From Spongilla lacustris (taxonomy: Eukaryota > Porifera > Demospongiae > Spongillida > Spongillidae): DNA of 64,000 nt. Below are positions 46,834 to 59,037 of this stretch, one piece after another. Each line of letters starts with the position of its first letter. Positions within the stretch are counted from its first letter, which is position 1. The translations under genes and the position numbers were made by a program. Location of the stretch: contig OX442426.1 in assembly GCA_949361645.1 (NCBI GenBank), forward strand, positions 1,670,673-1,734,672, read 5' to 3'. The notes below the pieces were generated by a model that saw nothing but the letters and a program-made list of their open reading frames with translations, was not told where the DNA came from and ran no database searches.

Positions 46834-49800
46834 TCATTTAGATGCAGTTTTTTAAGCAGATGAACGAACAGTCATCTTGTGTGATGTTACATTATGCTGT
46901 GAGTTGAAAAGTAAAGCACACCCTCACACTCTTTAAGCTGAGAGTGTCCACCCATACAAGCATATGACCTGGGACATCATCATGCAAGCAACCTCTCTTT
47001 AAGAAACATCAATCTTCCCTATACATTGTGTACATGTATATCTTCAGGTGCTGAGACTATAGCTGTAAGCTCTACTGCAAGAACAAAACATTCAGTGAAT
47101 TTGAATGGATACCTAACCTTCACTACTGTACATGTACCTTGCAAACAGATGGTGTGAACTCATATCGGTAACATCTCTCACAAGAAGGAACAATCCAAAT
47201 TAGATTCATATAAAGCCTTGCATTTATGAATTTAATTAGGCCCTGCATGTTTGTAAAAAGCCTCTTACATGTACATGTAAGCTTTTATACCCAGTGCACT
47301 GCTCTGCACATACACCAATAGGAGAAACCATGCATCTACTCTTATAAACATAACAGGATCCTTGATTCTGCAAAATCCACAGTGGTAGATCACATAACAG
47401 AATTGTAATGACTTTTAAAATACTCTGTCAATACCTCAACATGATGCAAAATTATCTTCTATGGAATAAAAGTACAATCTCACTTAACAGAGCAAAGCAC
47501 ACATGAACTTCAAGGGTAGCTGGCCGGAGACATTTAACATAATCTGTGTACACACTATATTGTTTTAGTAGATGCTTTGAAATGACCACACATTCTAAAG
47601 GAGTCATTTTGTGCAAAGGAAGAAAAAAACCACATATGATGTGATATAAGATTTGCTTTTTTAGTTTTGCCCCCCCCCCCCCCCCCCCCCCCCCATGTAC
47701 AGTGTGATATTAATGATTTATTTGAATTCTTAGACCAGGGGATGCTTCTTTATAAATGACATCCGTTTTTAAAGCGCTTTGAAAATTTACAGAGCTTTGT
47801 TAGTTTCTAAAAAAAAGATTAAAGGATCACTTTGTAACATTAGCAAGTATTTTTAATGAAAGCATTTCCTCTTTTAATATCATAATAAGGCTTGTCTGAG
47901 TGGTGTATTGAAAAGGAATGCATACATGATTACATGAAACTGATCTGGAATGCCTTCTCTTAAAACAACTTATCAAAAACCTTATATTAGTCAGAAAGAA
48001 ACCCTAACATAAAAATTTGTTGATAGTCTACCAACCCACACATAAGCGACAGCACACAGTATGATCTATAAAGCTCACATCATGATGAAAAGCACACCTT
48101 AATTTCTTTAAAACCACGACCTTCCCTAATACGTAAAACCTGAAGCAGAGATTACCTTTATTAAACCTTACTTTCAAAGAAACAAGACACACAGCTAAAA
48201 GCTCACAATTTATATTTTCAATGAGTACACAACCTTATTTTGAATGCAACACAGTGGTTTTCATACCCCAACAGCATGCACACTCATTTTGTGCAAGGAT
48301 TACATGTACTTTACTGGATACGTATCAGTAAAAGCACACACTCACATTAAAAAACAAGAGAATTTACCCACACATTTTTGTTCACTTATAACCTGGAAAA
48401 TTAATTGCTACACGATGCATTCCAAAATGGCAGTTTTCCTATAAAAATCTAGCTGAACGGTTTACACAATTAAGTAAATAAGCACACCATGACATAAAAA
48501 CATGAGTCACTTGTCACAATCCAAATGTGAACATTATGATATTGAACTAGCTACAAGGCTCAATAATGACCTGATGCAATCACACCTCTACATTGTTCAC
48601 AATGACATGAAACCTGGTTGGAGGCTTGTATGAATCAAAACTGAAATTACATCATCACATCCTCCCATAATAATAGGATGCTTTTCAATGGTTTAGAGAC
48701 TCAGACACACAAACCTCAACATTTCAATAAAAGCACACCCTCATCTAGTTTTCCAAGCACATACCTCAACAGCATGCACAATAATTTTGTGTGCAAATAC
48801 ATTACTGGATGGTATGAAATTAAAGCACACCCTTAGGAGTACCAATACTTAGCACATGCACAATGTCCTGGGAACTTAGATAAGTGGTTCACAACATCCC
48901 TCTCTTAAACCAATAATCTAAAGTTCCTACAGAATGAATCATTTAACAAGGCTTTTCTAATAAACACCTGGGCTAAAAAACAAGCTAAAAGGGTCACAAC
49001 AACTGTCAAAGACATGCACCAAACTTTCATTCCAACTTCTAAAACATAGGCTTGCAACATTAGTGGATACTTCTAAATGAAATCACTCCTTCAAATCTCA
49101 ACAGGAGTCTCCTAAAGCTCATACCAAGCAACAGCATATTACGATCTGGAAACTACATGTTGCTAACAGCAAGGCTTAAAACATGATGCTCTCTTAAGAC
49201 GTACAGCTGACTTCCCAAACATTTTAAACCTTACTGGAGGTCGTAAGCTTTAGAACACCTTAAAAAGTAAAGGGTTGACATAATTAAAGAACAATGAACA
49301 ATTACACACTATGACCTGGAACTAGCTTAGAGGCTCACATCACAATGCAAGTACAACTCTCTTAAAACAGCAAACTTTTTACTTTTAGTGCAATAACAAA
49401 CAAAGAAGCCTACTATTACATTTTGAATTAAAGCACTCCCTCATTTAGAGCTTTTCCTATAGGAGTTTCTTAAAGCAATGATTCTACCACTAATTCGACA
49501 CACAATTGCTCACAATGTGGTGAAATAACACCACTCTTAAATCCATGCTCATCACAAACCTACTTGCAACATTAAAGCAATTCTTCAAATCACAACAGGT
49601 ATCTCCTAGAGATGAGAGCCTACCCATGCTTTAAACAACAGCACCATTTGTGATCTGGTATCTAGCTATAAAACTCATAACTTTATTAAGCATAACTTAT
49701 TTTAAAAACAGCACTCTTTCCATGAAATCAATCCAAAACATAGCTGGCTTGACAAGTGAGCTGACGCTCTAAAATAAAAGCATCGGCTCCTAGCATTAAA

Positions 49801-52800
49801 AATGATGACTCACTTAAATACATGTACGAGAGAGCCCTTCCCTAAATTCGAATCAGTACACAGAGCTATAGCGTAGGTGAGCACTGAAAAAAGATCAATG
49901 GACTCATCTCTACTCAATATTAATTATCATCTAATGGGTTGCAACATTAGACAGTTAAGCACACCCTCACAAGAAGTAACTCTTAATGCAGGGAGTCTAT
50001 ATCCAGAAGTAGCAGTTAGCACACATTATGATAGCTATAAAAATAATAATAATAACTTGTTGCAAGCAAACCAGTCCTATAGACCAGGGAACTAAAATGA
50101 CACCGCTCTTAAATCCAAGCATTGGAAACCTAGCTGATATTTGTAATGAAAGCACTCCCCCAAATCACAGCAGGCTCATCTGAGTTATCAGATCCATCAT
50201 GCAAAGCACACCTTTCTTTAATATTTTTATCTAGAAACATACTTAACACACAGATAAAAGCTCACATCATTATATTTTCAATTAAAGCACACCTCATTCA
50301 TCACAGTTGTTTACATACCTCAACAGCATCCACAATCATTAATTTACTGGAGAAGTATTAAAAGTACATAACAAAACAGGAATTTACTCTCCCCCCCCCC
50401 CCCCCCCCCCAACAAAAAAAAAACACACACACACACACACACACACGTTGGTCCACTATGACCTGGGAACGTGCAACAATGATGCATTACCCAGTTCTCT
50501 TAAAATGGCAGTTTCCTACCAGAAGGTTAACCATGAATAAAAACATGAGACTTCACTCAAATTAGAGAGTAATACATATGCAACAACATACTATAATATT
50601 GAACTAGCTAGCTACAAGGTTCACACACCTCTCTAAAACACACATACTTGAACAGCATGCTCAATCATGTTGTGTGCAAATACATTACTGGATGGTATGA
50701 AACTAATGGCACCCTCAGGAGTACCGATACTTAGCACATGCACAATGTCCTGGGAGCTTAGGTAAGTGGCTCACAAAATCCCTCTCTTAAGCCAGTCATC
50801 ATTCCAGTAATCTCAAGTTCCTACAGGTGTAATTTGTAGCTTTAACAAACATTTTCAAGAACACAAAGCTTTCTAGGCACACATTACACTTGAGTCTCTT
50901 AAAGCAGAGGCTATTCAAGATGTGGCACCACAAGTACATCCAACCATCTAAAACCTAGCTGTAAGCTTGCTACACCACAACAGGAGTTTCCTATGGCTGA
51001 TACATAAGAACTACATGTAGCTAACAGCAAGGCCCAAAACATGATGCTCACTTTAAGACATACAGGCTTTATGAATTGAAACTAAAGCTCAAACTCTCTA
51101 ACGGCGATACTATCTAAAACATAGCTTGAGGCATTACATATCAGCTGATACTGTAAAATGAAAGCATTGGCCCCTAACATAAAAACATGACTCATTTAAA
51201 TACTAAAGCCTCTCATTACATACATGTAAGCATCAGTACACATTATGATCTGGAAACTAGCTACAACCCTACCCAATCCTTACTGGTCAACATTAGACAG
51301 TTAAACACACCCTCACATAAAAAAACCAGAGTCTAATTATGCAAAGGCCACAGTTAACACAGCTAGAAGGCTCCGAACATGATGCAAGCACACCCCACCT
51401 AAAACAGCTGTCTTCAAAATTCATCTAATTCCAATTTAGGCACACCCTGATCTGGGAACTACATGTAGCTAACAGGCTCGCAATGGGAGACAGTGACACT
51501 GCTCTTAAATCCAATCATGGAAAACCTGTCCAGTGGCTTGTAACATTAGCTGGCGATTTTTAACAAAAGCACCCCCTTATATCACAACTGTCTGTTTAAA
51601 AAGAAGAGAGCCATCCATGCATACACAAGCAGCAACAAAAAAAGATCTGGGATGAACATTGAAAGTAATGCACACCTTCTCTTTAGAAGAACAAATGATC
51701 TAAAATCTTGCTGGAGGTTTGCAACATTAGCTTTGAATAAAGTCTAACATAACTACGAGAATTTGTTAAAAGAGATTGGTGGTCTACAATTAAGTACACA
51801 TAATTAAGCAACAGCACACACTATGATCTGGAACTAGGAATAAGGCTTGTACCCACTTTTCTTTAAAACTGCAACCTTTGCTATCATCTAAACCTGCAGG
51901 TGTATTTTTAAGCAGAGAGTACCTTTAACCTTAATAACACTCACAGCTAGAAGCTCACATTGCATTATAAATGAAACCCACCATATTAGATTTACAAAGC
52001 AAATACCTAGCTTAACAGCATGCACAATTAATCACTTTACTGGATGGAGGCTTGAATGCTCACTGACCCTTTGAGGCTTTCCTTATAGTATTAAATGGCA
52101 TTTCACATAACACAAGAGTATCCTTTAATCCGGCACAGGCAGTACCCATACTTTGCATTGGTTTGGCTCCACGGGATCTTAGCTACGTAGCTAGCTAAGA
52201 GACAAAATCAGATATGCTCAAAAATCTACTGTGTGCTGCTTGGGATGCGATGCTGGTGTAGGCTATTAGTTCCGAGAGAGCTGTAATCTTTTTGCGTGTG
52301 TAATAACACACGCGTGTATACACGTGTGCGTCTCCGTTTCCTAACTCACAGAATGTTGACAAATTCTTATCAGTCTGTAGTAGTGTCTTACTGTACGATT
52401 GTGCTAATTGGTGCGCACCACATTGGATGTAAACATGTAATTAGCACTTGCTGACTCGTAACACCCACGTAGGAGGTGGGGCATTACTTTTTAAAAAAGA
52501 TCCGCCTCCGAATTGTATCACGTGACTGAGACTGTTAATTTAATCACGAAACAAGTCTTGGGACGAGGTCGTGTGCGCATGCGTACGCGAAGAGAAATAA
52601 GTAGTGGATCGTAGTTTTAGTTGTGAATATGGAAAAAATCCAATATTTTGAACGAAGCTTCACAATCGATATGTGAACCCATACGAACTTACAAAAGCGG
52701 TTAATTTGTTGTGCTTATTAAAATTAATTAGTATGATTAATAATGCATTAATTAAATGGATGTAAAAAAATTTGAGGAAACCGACCAATTAACTTAGTTT

Positions 52801-55744
52801 CAAAATATGAGATTTTTTTCTTCATCCTATCAAAAGTTATTTGCGTTCAAAAGCGTTGCGTTCATTCGTGGACACCCTGTATAACAATACTTTTTTCATA
52901 GTGATGTACAGTATACATCAATTAATTAGCTCATGTACTTCTGTGTTTCTACAGATCGGACAAACGTACTGTTGGAAAGGACTGAACAAAGATGTAAACG
53001 AGTACTGCAGACGATGTGATGTGTGTCAGCGGGTCAACGCAAAACTGGAAGGAAAGAAACCTGAACTTCATCCCATTCCAGTTTCAAGCCAAGTTTGGAG
53101 TCAGATTGGCATTGATCTGATAGGTATGTACATTTAGATATCACCAATAATTTTCTCTGTAGTCCAGCAACACTGTGTATATATTTTAGGTCCATTACCA
53201 GTAACATGTAGGAACAACAAGTACATAGTAACAGCCACAGATTATTTCTCCAAGTGGCCCGAAGCTGCTCCTTTGAAAGACAAGACAGCAGTTGGAGTTG
53301 CGGATTTACTTTTTGTCGTCATAGCTGGCCTGAAATCATAATATCAGATCAAGGACGAGAATTTGTGAATCGACTTACAAGGTAATATACTATTGTTTTA
53401 TGTGTTAGAACCATTATTGATTTTTATCCTTTAATAGCTGTTTGTTTAAGCTGACAGGAATTGAACATCGGATAAGCAGTCCCTATCACCCTCAAACAAA
53501 TGGTTTGGACGAGCGCACCAATCAAACACTGACCAGGGCTTTAACAAAGTTTGCAGAGGCTGAAGATAACTGGGATGAATATATTGATGCAGCGTTGTAT
53601 GCTTATTGCATAGCAAAGCAGGATTCTTCAAAGTTTAGCCCTTTCTTCATTATGTACAATCGTAACCCTCATAAGGGAATCGATCATGAATTCATCAGCA
53701 AAGAAACCACCACTAATGTCGCAGGAGAGAACACATGTACGGAAGAAACATATGGTCATCTGCTAGCAATCAGGAAGAAATACCATCAGAAGGTTCTCAA
53801 AAATATTGCACGAGCTCAGGAACGTCAAAAGACACAGTACGATGCAAAGCATGGCACTCTACGTGTATGGAATAATTATGGTTTATTGTGTTTGACAATT
53901 TCTAATCTTGCAGAGTTTCATCATTGGCACAATGGTTTTGCTGAAGAACATGCGAAACTCACATAGAATGGGAGGAAAACTGGAGAAAAAGTGGCTAGGT
54001 CCTTATGAAGTAGTTGAAAGCCTAAGCAAAGGACGTTACACATGCATTGAAGTCATCAGATGGTTCTATTTTGAAAAAAGCGTACAATGGTGTTCTTCTT
54101 AAAGAATATCTTCAACCATTTGTGGTGGGCATATTTACATGTAGGTTTACATGTAGGCGTATACATTACTTTGTCCTTTATCCCCCAAATTTAGGATGGA
54201 GCAGAAGAAATCGGTGAGTACAATTTCATTTTGTAACTCAACATGCATGCATGTAGCTATAGGTTAATACATTATTCTTGCCAGATAATGAGAAAAATGA
54301 TGACATTAGTGATGGTGAAAAGTCTTATTGCGATGATGTGTGTGCATGGTGATGAAGAACTTAAGGAAGAAGATACAAATGATGATGCTGTTGATCGAAA
54401 GGCATTGCTGGATGATAAAGCTGGGCAGATTGGTGATAGGCATTTTCAAGAAGCATTGCAATACAATGAAGAATCACTTCATGAGCAGCTACATTCTACA
54501 CAACTGTTGTGCTTATTGCGATCGGGAGCAGATAGATTGTGCTATAGAGCAGAGGAAGATGAAGAGTTTGAAGTAAGTTTCTATAAGAAATGTACAGGCA
54601 TGTTTCTATAAGAAATGTACAGGCATGTACGTCTAGATAAATAATTTCAACACATTTCATGTTATCAACAGTGGGAATCACTTGGATTGCATCGTGATGA
54701 ATTTGCACTCAGCAAAGATACAACAGTTTCAGTTTGGATTGATTTCAGAGAATTTTATGGAGAAGATTCACTGAGAGAGGTGTGCAACGGAGATTTTGTA
54801 GTTGTTAATGAATGCCTCCACTCTGAGTTTGACAAGTTCAGACAGAAGTTATTCTCCATCCTTAATGGACGTACAGCGATTAAGGCCACTGCCCTTATGA
54901 ATATTTGGATGAAAGCCTGCAATCTATCACTGAAGTTCGTAAATGTCCTTGGTGGAATCTATTACCTGATATCCCCATCTGAAATACATGATTTCTGCCA
55001 ATGGATATATGATGCCAGAGACCGATGTTTTGATGGTGGAGTTACAATGGAAAAGTTGCTGTCATCGCAAGCCCACAGAAATTCTATAGAGATAGTCGAT
55101 GCTTATCATACAGGTTCCATACTATTTCAACCTACTTGCAGTGCATGGCAACAAGAGAAGTGTCGAATACTTGGATTATCTTTCATTCGCAGTAACTACA
55201 TCAAACGTACGGAATGTGTAAAGATTGGAATAGAACAGGCTCCTTCAGCAACATACAGAATAAAAGGAGATGGTAACTGTTTCTTTCGAAGCCTTTCTCA
55301 AGTTCTTACAGGGTTGCAAGATGTCCATGAGGAAGTTCGTTTGCTTGTAACATCTTTTATGAACACAATGCTACAATTCCTGAATTTGCTGGCATGCTTG
55401 TCTCAAATGAATCGATGGAACAATATCTGAAGCGAACGAAGATGCAGTCTCTGAATACCTGGGCAACAGAAATGGAGATTATGTCAGCTGTGGCCATGCT
55501 GAATACTACAATTTACTGTTTTTTCACCATCTGGGTTAACCTACAAGTGGCTAAGACACTCTCCAAAAGATGTATCAAACAGAATGAGTGAAGAAGAATG
55601 CATTTATTTAACAAACATAAACAGTCATTTTGAAATTGTTAGGAAAATATAATTTTGTATTTAAAGACACTGAACATGTACATGTTTTATGCCTTAAAAG
55701 ATGTTGATTATATCATGTAGGATAGACAAATTCTGTAGTAAATA

Positions 55745-55960
55745 GTGGTAGGGTAAAGCATCCTAGGATAATTTTAACTAGCACAGTTTATGTACTAGGG
55801 AAGGATAAAACGTACTAGGGCATATTATCCTAGGGTAGGATAATATGTACTAGGGTATATAGGATAAAACGTACTAGGGCATATTATCCGGCCGGATAAA
55901 ATATCCTAGCATGAATTATCCGGGCGGATAAAATATACCGGGATAAACTGTACCGTGACA
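55745..55960 (+). repeat. Ginger1 right terminal inverted repeat
   Basis: Ends TACCGTGACA followed by CCGG. Contains tandem variants of 'ggataaaacgtactagggca' and 'tattatccggccgga'. These are AGGATA/CCTAGG-type subterminal repeats more numerous than in the left end, so the two ends are asymmetric in length. Confidence 0.75.
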
Positions 55961-55964
55961 CCGG

Positions 55965-57350
55965 AATGTTTATTGATTGCATGCTTTGCGCCAATAATGT
56001 GTAAGCAATATCACGAGGAGACAGCACACCTGAAAGAACAGGAGGTTGGAAGTCAGTCATCAGATACTGTAAGTTGTAAAGCTATAGATATAGTACCGAC
56101 GTAGTCACTTCCATAGCCTTTAGCACCATAGTCGGGCCGAGACTCACCGTTAGATCGGCTATGGGCATGACACTTCTACATTCACTTGCCGATATATAAT
56201 GAGACCGAATACGTTGGCACGGGCTCTTACCAGCCACCAGTGTTTGCGAAAACCGCTTGTAGGGGCCCGTGGGTGATTTGTATTACATCTTACATGTTAT
56301 TCCAACACATTTATCTTTACTGCATGCCATCGTTTGAACGTCTGCGGAGTAGGATTTGAAACGGCTTGTATTGAAGGCAAGGTAATGACGGATGTGGGCT
56401 TGGTGGTAGGTACACACCCCCAAACATCTCTCCATGCAGTGTTCTCCAATAAGTGCTCCCCACCCATTCAGGTAGCAGAGTTCTGCCCTACTTACTACAG
56501 GTGCCCATCTCTTCTTCCCTGGAGGAACTCCAATTTGATGAACTAAATAATTATAACAAGGTACGTACTTACAAATGCTACACATTGTTACACACTCTCC
56601 GCTTACACGCGTTCCTCTACACACTGTTCCTTATCGTCATGAAAAAGCATTTGTCTTGTATTGAAGGCAAGGTAATGGCTGATGTGTCTTGTATTGAAGG
56701 CAAGGTAATGGCTGATGTGTGCTGGGTGGTACACACCCAAACCTCTCTATGCTGTGTTCTCCAATTAGTGCTCCCCACCCAGGTAGCAGAGTATGAGAGG
56801 TGCTCAATCTCTTCCTTCCCCGGAAGGGCTCTAGTTTGATTTGAAAGTACAAGGTACGTGTATCTACAAAACTCCCCCTCTCCCTCTGCACCTGTACATA
56901 TTTTTCACCCTCAGAAGAAACAACTTAAGCTTTATCTGCATGATATTTAAGCCTTGCAAGGTATGTGTGCTTTCACTGAATGCTGCATTCTCTAAAAATG
57001 CCTCCCACCCTTAGAGGTAGCTAAGTGGCAGGATGGCTATGACAGGATTGTGCATGAAGATCCAGACCCAGATCAGACTGAAGCGTGCAGCATGAGCTAA
57101 CTACCAGACATTCAGTTTACGAATAAGAGCTTGACTGTAACAAACTTGATTGTATATAAAATTTTGTTGTTATCATCATCTGATCACGTGATTAACCCGA
57201 AGGCGCGAACGTTGTAACATTACCATGGTGCCATTATCACGTGAGCAAAGATAATATCATCCCCAAAACGAGTGGATCTCACTATTATTATATCACCTCA
57301 TAATTCGATAGTGTAGTGACATTCTTTCGTGGTAAGGCAGCTGCGATGAT
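55965..57350. repeat. Degenerate direct repeats of about 300 bp, no gene
   Basis: 'tgtattgaaggcaaggtaatg', 'acacacccaaac.tctct', 'gtgctccccaccca' and 'ggtagcagagt' recur at 56367-56570 and 56655-56860. A 30-bp duplication of 'tgtattgaaggcaaggtaat' lies at 56657/56687, and a weaker third copy is near 56945-57035. Frames here follow the repeat and show no motif. Confidence 0.6.
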
Positions 57351-58348
57351 TGGGTCTGGGCACGAGACTAACATATCGTATTGGAGATTTTGGTTATTGT
57401 GAAGGGATCCATGGGCATAACTGAGTCAATTTTAGCTTCCCCATGAGTAGACGCGACTTGAGTCATCTACTGTAAAAGCACTAGTACAGTAGTAGGTTTT
57501 GTTCAAGCTAGGCTGTACGCTTGGTTCGAGGCGGTATGCCTGCATTGTGCCATTTAAGGATGGTAGGGTCGATAGCTCGTGTCGCGTTATATATAATCCT
57601 TGCAGTACGTGGCTATAAATGTATCCGCTTTGGGCTCACCACAGAACGGCATAATATAAATCTTAAATTCAAAGTCGTTCCCGCTTAATATAATAGTGAG
57701 GCGTGGTTCGACCTCTGCTAATCTTGGGTCACGCCCAATTGTGTGTCTGCGAACGAGGCTAAAGGAGAAGAATTTTCTCACGTGACTATATTTCGACATT
57801 GGCGGTAAAATGTAGCATTTCATTATTTACATCTGAATGCAATAGTTTCAGCGCCAGTTACAATGGTGTTGAATGCGTTCTATGACATTCTGTAGCAATA
57901 GCAGGATATTTGTAGCAATACAAGATACAATGAGATACACATGGTACACAGTAATGTAAAGCTGCTGTAGAATTATTACTGCAGTAGTAAACCGTTGTAT
58001 CTCTCTGTAGCATTTGAAACTTTTTTTCCTGTGAATGGAGCTCTTATTTGACATTCTTTGCAATACTAGTAGACATACGCAATGACACTGTTTGATATCC
58101 CTCCAGAGCGTGCAAGTACAAGAAGCAGCAGTAAAGAAATTGTATACAGGTGTATGGTAAAGCCATAGAACAGGCTCCTAGCATGAAAAGGACAGTAAAC
58201 ATGCACCTACTCGAACACCATGGGTGGACATGTGCAATCATGAATGCATGCAGGCTTTGGGCTGATGGGGGAACGAAGCACACAACCATTTCAATCAGTC
58301 GTACAGGACATATGAGTATGGCCAACTGCCCAAGGACACTTAATTATT
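57351..58348. other. No supported gene
   Basis: Contains one end-like motif 'tgggtctgggcacgagacta' at 57351 related to the MITE at 7420-7512. Short frames (for example 57587-57823 minus) have no recognised motif. Confidence 0.45.
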
Positions 58349-58380
58349 AGGCGTAGCCCGAAGGTCGGGCTAGTACGCCT
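58349..58380. repeat. Strong hairpin in AGGCGTAGCCCGA...CGCCT
   Basis: 'aggcgtagcccga' pairs with 'tcgggctagtacgcct' with a 3-base loop and a small bulge. It could be the terminus of a small element or a structured RNA end. 'acgcctga' recurs at 58795, but no second full copy of the hairpin is seen. Confidence 0.5.
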
Positions 58381-59037
58381 GAGTGTACGTGTGTTTCCAA
58401 ACTGGAGTCTTTGAGGCCAGAAAAGCTAAGTCGAAATAGAAAATGCAAAGAAAAGTGTGTGATTTTTGTTTTCCAAGCATACTAGTAGGCCTTATATGTG
58501 TTTCGCACATATACGATATGAGAGAACCACTTCGCTACGTAAAAAAATCTGCCCTTTTCAAAGCGTTGGCACGACGCGCAGAAAATAAGCCCCGTTACAC
58601 CCTAAACAGAACCAAATACAGCCGTCTCTTGAGTACACGTTTCTAAAAGAGTTTTTTCATTTGGCCGGGCGGATTTCTCAAAAAAGCCTATTGACACGAA
58701 CAACTCAAAATAAAGCGCATGTAGTCTCGGCCCTCTCTTCGCGCGTATGTAAATACAACAAAGACGAAACTTATACTGTTTTAGTCCTCGAAGGACGCCT
58801 GACTGATATATCGACTCAAAGTGAGCTTAAGTTGTACGGATAAAGAAGGATAAGCCACATTCCAGTGCCATGCGGTAACTAGGGTTCAGTTGCCTGTCTC
58901 CAAGCAGGGGATGGGGACGAGACCTAATGTCCAACTTTTCAATGGAATGAAACAGCCGTGCTAAAAATTTACAAACCGCAACTTTCGTGTCCGTTGATTT
59001 CTCCATATGTGTACAGGATCATCTAACTTGCCAGCAA

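Larger units (their letters stand above)
41472..52879. mobile_element. Giant near-palindromic element, 11.4 kb, TA-flanked
   Basis: The left terminus 'CAGGGTGTCCACGAATGAAC' and right terminus 'GTTCATTCGTGGACACCCTG' are exact inverses, each flanked by TA (41470-41471 and 52880-52881). The inverse match continues inward through nearly the whole element. Examples are 42000-42060 with 52290-52330, the T/G tract at 43966-43998 with 50391-50420, 44455-44560 with 49865-49950, 45541-45690 with 48700-48860, and 46100-46190 with 48243-48310. Paired coordinates sum to about 94,350-94,415 throughout. Arms are about 4.7-5 kb with frequent substitutions and indels, and the central 46.2-48.2 kb is less clearly paired. 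Orientation of the repeated words switches near 46490. No transposase or other recognised protein lies inside. TA duplication and CAGGG ends suggest mobilisation by a Tc1/mariner-type enzyme (inference). It sits in the Ginger1 intron between the two zinc-finger exons. Confidence 0.85.
36286..55652 (+). pseudogene. Ginger1 transposase: N-domain, H2C2, DDE integrase, GPY/F, OTU protease; frameshifted
   Basis: Predicted exons. E1 36286-36503 holds the N-terminal domain ('YPLGVTENEKRGIRQQAAL'). E2 41065-41164 has 'YHDGVDGCHYGRDKTRAK', the His pair of the H2C2 zinc finger. E3 52955-53123 has 'YCRRCDVCQR', the Cys pair. E4 53190-53381 has 'TATDYFSKWPEA' (first Asp), a one-base frame change near 53318, then 'IIISDQGREF' (second Asp). 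E5 starts at 53438 with 'SPYHPQTNGLDERTNQTL' (catalytic Glu). E6 starts at 53914 with the GPY/F motif 'KWLGPYEVVESLSKGRY', then a second frame change. E7 is a 19-base micro-exon, 54195-54213. E8 is 54285-54572, acidic, with a frame change. E9 54672-55652 encodes an OTU cysteine protease ('YRIKGDGNCFFRSLSQVL' with Asp-Gly-Asn-Cys) and a C-terminal 'SHFEIV' likely carrying the catalytic His; two frame changes occur before it. Phases of E1-E5 agree across GT/AG borders. All catalytic residues are present but about five frameshifts make this copy inactive. Confidence 0.8.
36139..55960 (+). mobile_element. Ginger1-type DNA transposon, 19.8 kb, with nested insertions
   Basis: The left end 'TGTCACAGCATATTTTATCC' and right end 'GGATAAACTGTACCGTGACA' are inverted repeats with TG...CA termini. 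They are flanked by the direct repeat CCGG at 36135-36138 and 55961-55964. A 4-bp duplication with TG...CA ends and a retroviral-like integrase are characters of the Ginger DNA transposons. Both termini are followed by about 110-220 bp of 'ggataaaatat' and 'cctagg' rich subterminal repeats. The interior carries one spliced transposase gene (36286-55652, plus strand). Introns hold a GGTTCCCGC-rich inverted repeat (36649-37713), a 29-bp minisatellite (39251-39510) and the 11.4-kb palindromic element (41472-52879). Without the palindrome the element is about 8.4 kb. Confidence 0.85.

Noticed and set aside
44216..50095. Matching 70-86 codon frames beginning MGCNIRQLSTPSQ in the two palindrome arms
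   Set aside because: Conservation comes from the inverted duplication of the DNA itself. The frames diverge at their ends, and no motif or start context supports a gene.
41472..52879. Assembly artefact as explanation of the giant palindrome
   Set aside because: Arms carry many substitutions and indels, exact termini and a TA flank on each side, which a mis-join would not create. Still worth confirming with long reads.
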